DNA of 64,000 nucleotides from an uncultured Pelagibacteraceae bacterium (lineage in GTDB: Bacteria; Pseudomonadota; Alphaproteobacteria; Pelagibacterales; Pelagibacteraceae), in contig CACNFY010000002.1 in the NCBI GenBank assembly GCA_902619925.1, forward strand, positions 62,001-126,000, read 5' to 3'. Below, piece after piece: positions 59,042 through 64,000 of the stretch. Below the pieces are notes generated by a model. It worked only from the letters and a program-made list of their open reading frames with translations, searched no databases and was not told the origin of the DNA. The stretch's first letter is position 1. Each line of letters starts with the position of its first letter. The translations under genes and the position numbers were made by a program.

Positions 59042-60067
59042 ATGAAAAAAATTTTAATAATCGGTGCAGGAGCAATGGGATCTGCCTTTTCACTTCCATG
59101 CATAGAAAATAATAATAAAGTTACATTAATTGGCACACACATTGAAAGTAAGTTAATTAAAAATTTAAAAAAAAATCGATATCATCATATGCTTAAATCA
59201 CGACTACCAAACAAATTAAACATACTAGATTATAAATTTTTAAAATCAGAGTTAAAAAAAAACTATAATTATGTTGTCTTAGCAGTTAGTTCTAAAGGAA
59301 TTGATTGGGTAATAGAAAAACTTGTTAAAAATTATGTTAAGAAATATTATTTAATAGTACTGACTAAGGGATTGTCAATTTATAAAAATAAAATAATAAC
59401 TATTTCAAATAAAATAAATCTTGAATTCCAAAGAAAAGGTTTACCAATACAGAATATAACATCTATAAAAGGTCCATGCTTAGCTGTGGGTTTAATTAAC
59501 AAAGTTAGAACTAGTACGGTAATTGCTAATCAAAGTATTTCTGTCGCAAGCCAAGTAAGTAGAATAATATCAACTAGTTATTATACAACTGAAGTCACAA
59601 AAGATATTATTGGTGTAGAAATTTTGGGGGCTATTAAAAATATTTATGCGATGTTGATTGGAGCTTCTGTTGGTTTAAGTGGCTCAAAATTAAAGGAGAA
59701 TATTAGGCTTAAATATTTTCATAACACTTCCTCTGTATTATTCAGAAAATCGCTTAATGAGATGGAAATATTTACAAAAAAAATGAATGGCAATCCTAAA
59801 ACAGTTTATGGTTTAGCAGGTTTGGGAGATTTATATGTAAGTATCGTTGGAGGTAGAAATAGTAGAATGGGGTATTATCTCGGTAAAGGAAAAAAATATT
59901 TAAATATAAAAAATAAAGAAATGAAAAATATAACAACTGAAGGATGTGATTTAGCTATTGAGATTGGACCAACCATACAAAAAAAATTCAAAAGGAAAGA
60001 TTTCCCATTAATGTTCTCTTTAATTGACTCTATTTGTAAAAATAAAAAATTAAAAATTAAATGGTAA
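59042..60067 (+). CDS. gpsA: NAD(P)-dependent glycerol-3-phosphate dehydrogenase (GpsA family)
   Basis: 341 residues. Rossmann motif IIGAGAMGSAFSLPCIENN, SIKGPCLAVGLINK for the substrate region, the catalytic-Lys segment VEILGAIKNIYAMLIGASVGLSG and the late TVYGLAGLGDLYVSIVGGRNSRMGYYLG all match GpsA. The spacing is diverged from classical GpsA (normally GPSFA and TCxGDLxLTC), suggesting a subfamily specialised for use with glpK, in either the oxidative or biosynthetic direction. It overlaps the amidotransferase gene by 7 bp. Confidence 0.82.
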   Translation: MKKILIIGAGAMGSAFSLPCIENNNKVTLIGTHIESKLIKNLKKNRYHHMLKSRLPNKLNILDYKFLKSELKKNYNYVVLAVSSKGIDWVIEKLVKNYVKKYYLIVLTKGLSIYKNKIITISNKINLEFQRKGLPIQNITSIKGPCLAVGLINKVRTSTVIANQSISVASQVSRIISTSYYTTEVTKDIIGVEILGAIKNIYAMLIGASVGLSGSKLKENIRLKYFHNTSSVLFRKSLNEMEIFTKKMNGNPKTVYGLAGLGDLYVSIVGGRNSRMGYYLGKGKKYLNIKNKEMKNITTEGCDLAIEIGPTIQKKFKRKDFPLMFSLIDSICKNKKLKIKW

Positions 60068-60852
60068 AAAGAATTCTTATAGTTGAGGGTAATACTAGAG
60101 AGGAGAATAATGAATTTACTAAAGTTGGTATTAATACACATACAGAGAGTCTCATTGAAAGTTTAAATTTTTACAATAAACAATTAAATATAGATATTGC
60201 AAATCCTTCATCTGACATAAACTTAAAAAAATCAATAGATAATTTAGAAAAGTATGATGGATTAATTTGGGGTGGGAGCAGTTTGAATATCTATGATAAT
60301 ACTGAAGAAATCAGAAGGCAAATTGAATTCATGAAAGAATGCCAAAAAAAAATAAAAAAAATTCTCGCTATATGTTGGGGGTTACAAGTAGCTGTAACTG
60401 TTGCAGGTGGAGAGGTTAAAAAATCGATCAAGGGTGCACATAGGGGAATAGCTCATGAAATAAAAATAAATAATAATGGGCTAAGTCATCCTATTTATTT
60501 TAACAAAAAAAAAAAATTTAATTCACCTGCATTTAATTTTGATGAGGTAGTAAAAATTCCAAAAAATGCAATTCTTTTATCATCAAATAATTTAAACAAT
60601 GTTATGGCATTAAACTTTAAAACAAGTGTGTCAGATATATGGGGAATACAATATCATCCTGAAATAACTTACGAGAAAATGGTAAGTTTAATACATTTTA
60701 GAAAAGAACGACTATTAAAGAAAGGTGCCTTTAAAAATGAGGATGAAATTAATTCACACGTCAAAATGATCGAAAATGAGATTAAACATACTGAAAAAAC
60801 CTCAAGAATGAGAGAATTAGAAAATTGGATTAAATATTTATATGAAAATTGA
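60061..60852 (+). CDS. Class I glutamine amidotransferase-like protein
   Basis: 263 residues with the GATase-1 fold. The nucleophile Cys lies in KKILAICWGLQVAVTVAGG and the catalytic His/Glu in WGIQYHPEITYEKM; WGGSSLNIYDNTEEIRRQIEF resembles the guaA-like free-standing amidotransferases. No synthetase domain is attached. Being sandwiched between gpsA and gshA with overlaps on both sides (7 bp and 11 bp), it may hydrolyse a gamma-glutamyl amide or act with an unknown partner; this is inference. The last 60 residues form an acidic/basic helical extension (ENEIKHTEKTSRMRELENW). Confidence 0.78.
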   Translation: MVKRILIVEGNTREENNEFTKVGINTHTESLIESLNFYNKQLNIDIANPSSDINLKKSIDNLEKYDGLIWGGSSLNIYDNTEEIRRQIEFMKECQKKIKKILAICWGLQVAVTVAGGEVKKSIKGAHRGIAHEIKINNNGLSHPIYFNKKKKFNSPAFNFDEVVKIPKNAILLSSNNLNNVMALNFKTSVSDIWGIQYHPEITYEKMVSLIHFRKERLLKKGAFKNEDEINSHVKMIENEIKHTEKTSRMRELENWIKYLYEN

Positions 60853-62101
60853 AAATTTAGAGGACATAATAAATCACTTTATTGCAGGCAATAAAAATGA
60901 AAAAAATATTGGTATAGAAAATGAAAAATTTATTTTTGATAAAAATAATAAAAATAGATCAAACTACGAACAAATTTGTAAGGTTTTACAATATTTACAT
61001 AAAAATTTTGGCTGGAACAAAGTTATGGAAAATAAAAATTTAATTGGTTTGGAATTAAATGGGAAACAAGTAACATTAGAACCTGGCAATCAAATTGAGT
61101 TGGCTGGAGAAAAATTAAAAAATATTCATGAGGCATGCTCTGAGTCTTTTCAGTTTCAAGATCAATTAATTCAAGCTTGCAAAGAATTTAATTTAGATTT
61201 GATGTCAGTTGGATATGATCCAATTACAAAATTAAAAGATGTTCCCTCAAATCCCAAAAAAAGATATCAGGTAATGACAAAAGAAATGCCCAAAAACGGG
61301 AAGTTGAGTTTAGAGATGATGTATCAAACTGCAGGTACTCAAATTAATCTTGATTATTCTAACGAAAAAAATTTTTCAAAAATCTTCAAACTAGTTAGTT
61401 ATATATCTCCATTATCAATTGCTCTTTTTGCTAATTCCTCAATGAAGGAAAGTGTATTTAGTCAATTTTTATCTTATAGATCATATGTTTGGCAAAATAC
61501 TTCAAGAGGCGGCTTACCAAAAATCTTTTTAGAGGATATGAATTTTGAAAAATATGCAGAATTCTCTTTAAATTATCCATTATTATTTTTAATAAAAAAT
61601 TCCAATTATTTATTTCCAAAAAATTATACATTTAAAGACTTTGTTGAAAATAAAATAATTGAAATAGATCGTGAATCTCCAACTAAAAAAGATTTAGAAA
61701 CACATTTAAGCACCATATTTACAGAAATAAGACTAAAACAGTATTTAGAAATTAGATCAATAGATGCTTGTGAATGGGATTGTCATTGTGCTGCACCAGC
61801 ATTTTATACAGGTTTAATTTACGGTAACCTTGATGAGGCTTTACACACTTTAAGTAAATGGAAATCCGATGATGTTTTAAATGCATATTTTGATGCACCA
61901 AAAAAAGGTCTTAAAACCGAGATAGATGGAAAAGATATTTTAAATTGGAGTAACATTTTTTTAAAAATAAGTAGAGAAGGTTTGATTAAAAGAAATTTCA
62001 TAAATAGTAAAAAAAATAATGAGACAATTTACTTAAAAAATATTGAAAATATACTATCAGAAAAAAAGACAAAAGCTGAAAAATCACTTAAGATAGCCTA
62101 A
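60842..62101 (+). CDS. gshA: Glutamate-cysteine ligase (alphaproteobacterial/plant type)
   Basis: 419 residues. Landmarks are IGIENEKFIFDKNN (Mg and glutamate site), LIGLELNGKQVTLEPGNQIELAG, SVGYDP, MTKEMPKNGKLSLEMMYQTAGTQINLDYS and the late LEIRSIDACEWDCHCAAPAFYTGLIYG. These identify the GCS2-like ligase of alphaproteobacteria and plants, distinct from E. coli GshA. It makes gamma-glutamylcysteine, the first step of glutathione synthesis, in the cytosol. It overlaps the amidotransferase gene by 11 bp and is followed 1 bp later by gshB. Confidence 0.92.
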   Translation: MKIENLEDIINHFIAGNKNEKNIGIENEKFIFDKNNKNRSNYEQICKVLQYLHKNFGWNKVMENKNLIGLELNGKQVTLEPGNQIELAGEKLKNIHEACSESFQFQDQLIQACKEFNLDLMSVGYDPITKLKDVPSNPKKRYQVMTKEMPKNGKLSLEMMYQTAGTQINLDYSNEKNFSKIFKLVSYISPLSIALFANSSMKESVFSQFLSYRSYVWQNTSRGGLPKIFLEDMNFEKYAEFSLNYPLLFLIKNSNYLFPKNYTFKDFVENKIIEIDRESPTKKDLETHLSTIFTEIRLKQYLEIRSIDACEWDCHCAAPAFYTGLIYGNLDEALHTLSKWKSDDVLNAYFDAPKKGLKTEIDGKDILNWSNIFLKISREGLIKRNFINSKKNNETIYLKNIENILSEKKTKAEKSLKIA

Positions 62102-62102
62102 T

Positions 62103-63038
62103 TTGAAAAACATAAATAAAATAATCGCAGTTCAGGCAGACAGTCTTAATTCAATTAATATTTGTACAGATACAACATTTTTACTTTGTTTAGAGGCACA
62201 AAGGAGGGGTTTTAATATATTTTGGTATCAGACCTCTGAAATTACTTTAAGTAATAAAAAAGTTGCTGCAAAAGGATATTTTGTAAAATTTTTTGATAGA
62301 AGTAAAAATTTTTACGTAAAAAAAAATAAAACTGAACTAAATTTAGCGACTTCAAAATACATTTTAATTCGACAAAATCCTCCATTTGACATGGAGTATA
62401 TAAATTCAACTTTATATCTCGAAAAATTAATTTCTAAAGTTAAAATTATCAATAATCCTATATCTATTAGAAATATATCTGAAAAATTTTACTCATCTAA
62501 ATTTTTTAAATATATGCCTCCAACTATATATACTAAGGATATGGAGGAAATTTACAAATTTTATAATAAATACAAAAAAATTGTAATTAAACCAATTCAT
62601 GGCTACGCAGGTAAGGGCGTTCAATTATTAAAAAATAAAATAAATAAAAAAAAATTATCATCATATTTAAAAAAATATGGACACGTAATGGTCCAAAAAT
62701 TTTTACCAGAGGTGAATAAAGGAGACAAAAGAGTATTTATAATTAAAGGTAAAGTTTGTGGTGCAATTAGAAGAGTACCTTTAAAAGGCTCAATTCTTTC
62801 GAATATTTCACAAGGGGGATCAGCAGTTAAAACAATTTTAAATTTTAAAGAAAAAAAAATATCAAAAGTTATTGCAAAAGATTTGTTAAAAAATAATATT
62901 TATTTTGCTGGTATAGATTTTGTGTCCAATTATATAATTGGTGATATTAATATTACATCTCCCACCGGACTTCCTCAATATAAAGAATTGACTGGTAAAG
63001 ATTTGTCCAAAGTTTTTTGGGATGGTTTGATTAATTAA
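62103..63038 (+). CDS. gshB: Glutathione synthetase
   Basis: 311 residues from a TTG start. GshB landmarks are [97 protein letters not shown] and [26 protein letters not shown], the ATP-grasp core of prokaryotic glutathione synthetase. It adds glycine to gamma-glutamylcysteine. It ends the glpK-gpsA-amidotransferase-gshA-gshB run and its stop overlaps that of the convergent fhs gene by 3 bp. Confidence 0.93.
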   Translation: MKNINKIIAVQADSLNSINICTDTTFLLCLEAQRRGFNIFWYQTSEITLSNKKVAAKGYFVKFFDRSKNFYVKKNKTELNLATSKYILIRQNPPFDMEYINSTLYLEKLISKVKIINNPISIRNISEKFYSSKFFKYMPPTIYTKDMEEIYKFYNKYKKIVIKPIHGYAGKGVQLLKNKINKKKLSSYLKKYGHVMVQKFLPEVNKGDKRVFIIKGKVCGAIRRVPLKGSILSNISQGGSAVKTILNFKEKKISKVIAKDLLKNNIYFAGIDFVSNYIIGDINITSPTGLPQYKELTGKDLSKVFWDGLIN

Positions 63039-64000
63039 AATAGACCCTCAGTCTCACCTTTTTTATTTAATTTAATTTTGTCAGCTGCCGGTACCTTTGG
63101 AAGACCCGGCATTGTCATTATTGAACCACATACAACAACAACAAAGTTTGCTCCCGAAGATAGTTTAACTTCTCTAATTGGAATTTCATGATTAGAGGGA
63201 GCGCCTACTAATTTTGGGTCGACTGAAAAACTGTATTGAGTTTTGGCAATACAAACAGGTAAATTCTTATATCCATTTGTCTCAAAAGTTTTTAAAGTTT
63301 TTTTAACATCATCAGATGCAGTAATTCTACTTGCACCGTATATTTCTTTTGCAATTGTCTCAATTTTTTCCCAAAGAGGAAGTTGTTCTTTGTATAAATA
63401 ATTAAATTTTTTTAATTCTGATTTTTTACAAATTTTGATAACTTTTCTTGCCAAATCTGCTGCTCCTTTTCCCCCATTAGCCCAATGCGAGCAAACACTT
63501 ACCTGAGCACCGACGCTTTTGCAAAATTTTTGTATAACATTTATCTCTTTATTTGTGTCGTATATAAAATGATTAATAGCGACAACAGCTTCTAAACCAA
63601 ATTTTCTAATATTTTTTATATGTCTCTCTAAATTTATTAGTCCTGTTTTTAATGCATCCAAATTTTCTTCTTTTAAGTTATTTTTTTCTAATCCACCATG
63701 CATCTTCAAGGCTCTAACAGTTGCCACTATTACCACACAACTAGGTGTAATTTTTGATTTTCTACATTTAATATTTAAAAATTTTTCTGCACCAAGATCT
63801 GCTCCAAACCCGGCTTCAGTTACAACGTAATCTGATAATTTTAAGGCAGTTTTAGTTGCAATTACAGAGTTACAACCATGAGCTATGTTAGCAAAAGGTC
63901 CGCCATGAATAATTGCAGGATTATGTTCAAGTGTTTGAGTAACATTTGGTCTAAGAGCTTCTTTTAATAAAACAGTCATTGGACCATGAGCATTTAAATC
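63035..64000 (-). CDS. fhs: Formate-tetrahydrofolate ligase, C-terminal portion (5' end beyond window)
   Basis: The frame continues upstream of the listed Met to the window edge (DLNAHGP before [12 protein letters not shown]), so this is the 3' part of a gene that starts past 64000. Visible motifs are [91 protein letters not shown] and [23 protein letters not shown], characteristic of Fhs. It forms 10-formyl-THF from formate, ATP and THF, feeding one-carbon metabolism that matters in methyl-compound-oxidising marine bacteria. About 320 of the usual 550 residues are present. Confidence 0.95.
   Translation of the reverse strand, partial: DLNAHGPMTVLLKEALRPNVTQTLEHNPAIIHGGPFANIAHGCNSVIATKTALKLSDYVVTEAGFGADLGAEKFLNIKCRKSKITPSCVVIVATVRALKMHGGLEKNNLKEENLDALKTGLINLERHIKNIRKFGLEAVVAINHFIYDTNKEINVIQKFCKSVGAQVSVCSHWANGGKGAADLARKVIKICKKSELKKFNYLYKEQLPLWEKIETIAKEIYGASRITASDDVKKTLKTFETNGYKNLPVCIAKTQYSFSVDPKLVGAPSNHEIPIREVKLSSGANFVVVVCGSIMTMPGLPKVPAADKIKLNKKGETEGLF

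Overview
The window is a very AT-rich, tightly packed chromosomal segment with tiny spacers, many 1-14 bp gene overlaps, and GTG or TTG starts alongside ATG. Gene content (alphaproteobacterial-type glutamate-cysteine ligase, DadA-, Liv- and Pot-type uptake systems, an ectoine-hydrolase-like gene, acnA, yfgM-bamB, fhs) suggests a streamlined marine alphaproteobacterium of the Pelagibacterales (SAR11) type. This assignment is inferred; there is no rRNA or other phylogenetic marker here, and I see no tRNA genes, CRISPR arrays, insertion sequences or phage genes.

Region 1 (1-24250) is the envelope and signalling region. Two outer-membrane beta-barrel genes meet tail to tail, followed by a prepilin peptidase. 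A six-gene MSHA-like type IV pilus assembly operon follows (fused PilM-PilN, PilO, a PilP/MshK-like protein, secretin, PilB, PilC), then two type IV prepilins, a TPR plus beta-barrel protein and a FecR-domain protein with a long lysine-rich tail. Interleaved with these are all parts of a partner-switching pathway: a GAF-PP2C phosphatase, a CHASE2-PP2C phosphatase, an RsbW-like kinase and a STAS-domain antagonist. The one large non-coding gap (5101-5594), just upstream of the pilus operon, holds six copies of an 11-bp motif (TTGTGTTAGAG or its complement). These are arranged as two direct pairs around a 14-bp perfect inverted repeat. I consider this the most notable unexplained structure in the window. 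The region ends with a DadA-like oxidase, an EamA transporter, MsrB, a glutaredoxin and a TIGR03643/DUF2805-like protein.

Region 2 (24250-40140) is uptake and catabolism. It has a small porin-like protein, a ProC-like protein with livGFHM and a convergent substrate-binding protein, a EutA/DoeA pair, and a complete PotABCD-type transporter with a strong internal terminator directly in front of the first permease gene. A FadN-like bifunctional beta-oxidation enzyme follows.

Region 3 (40129-64000) is mixed metabolism. It has a secreted cyclophilin and a HExxH protein, then an apparent five-gene operon (M19-like protein, an unknown 554-aa protein, a DUF3726-like protein, a ureohydrolase and an aldehyde dehydrogenase) that looks like an uncharacterised guanidino-compound pathway. 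Next come argE, csaA, a LysE-type exporter, acnA, yfgM-bamB, a cupin, yjbQ, a photolyase and a diaminopropionate ammonia-lyase-like gene. The region closes with glpK-gpsA-amidotransferase-gshA-gshB and the C-terminal half of formate-tetrahydrofolate ligase, cut by the window end.
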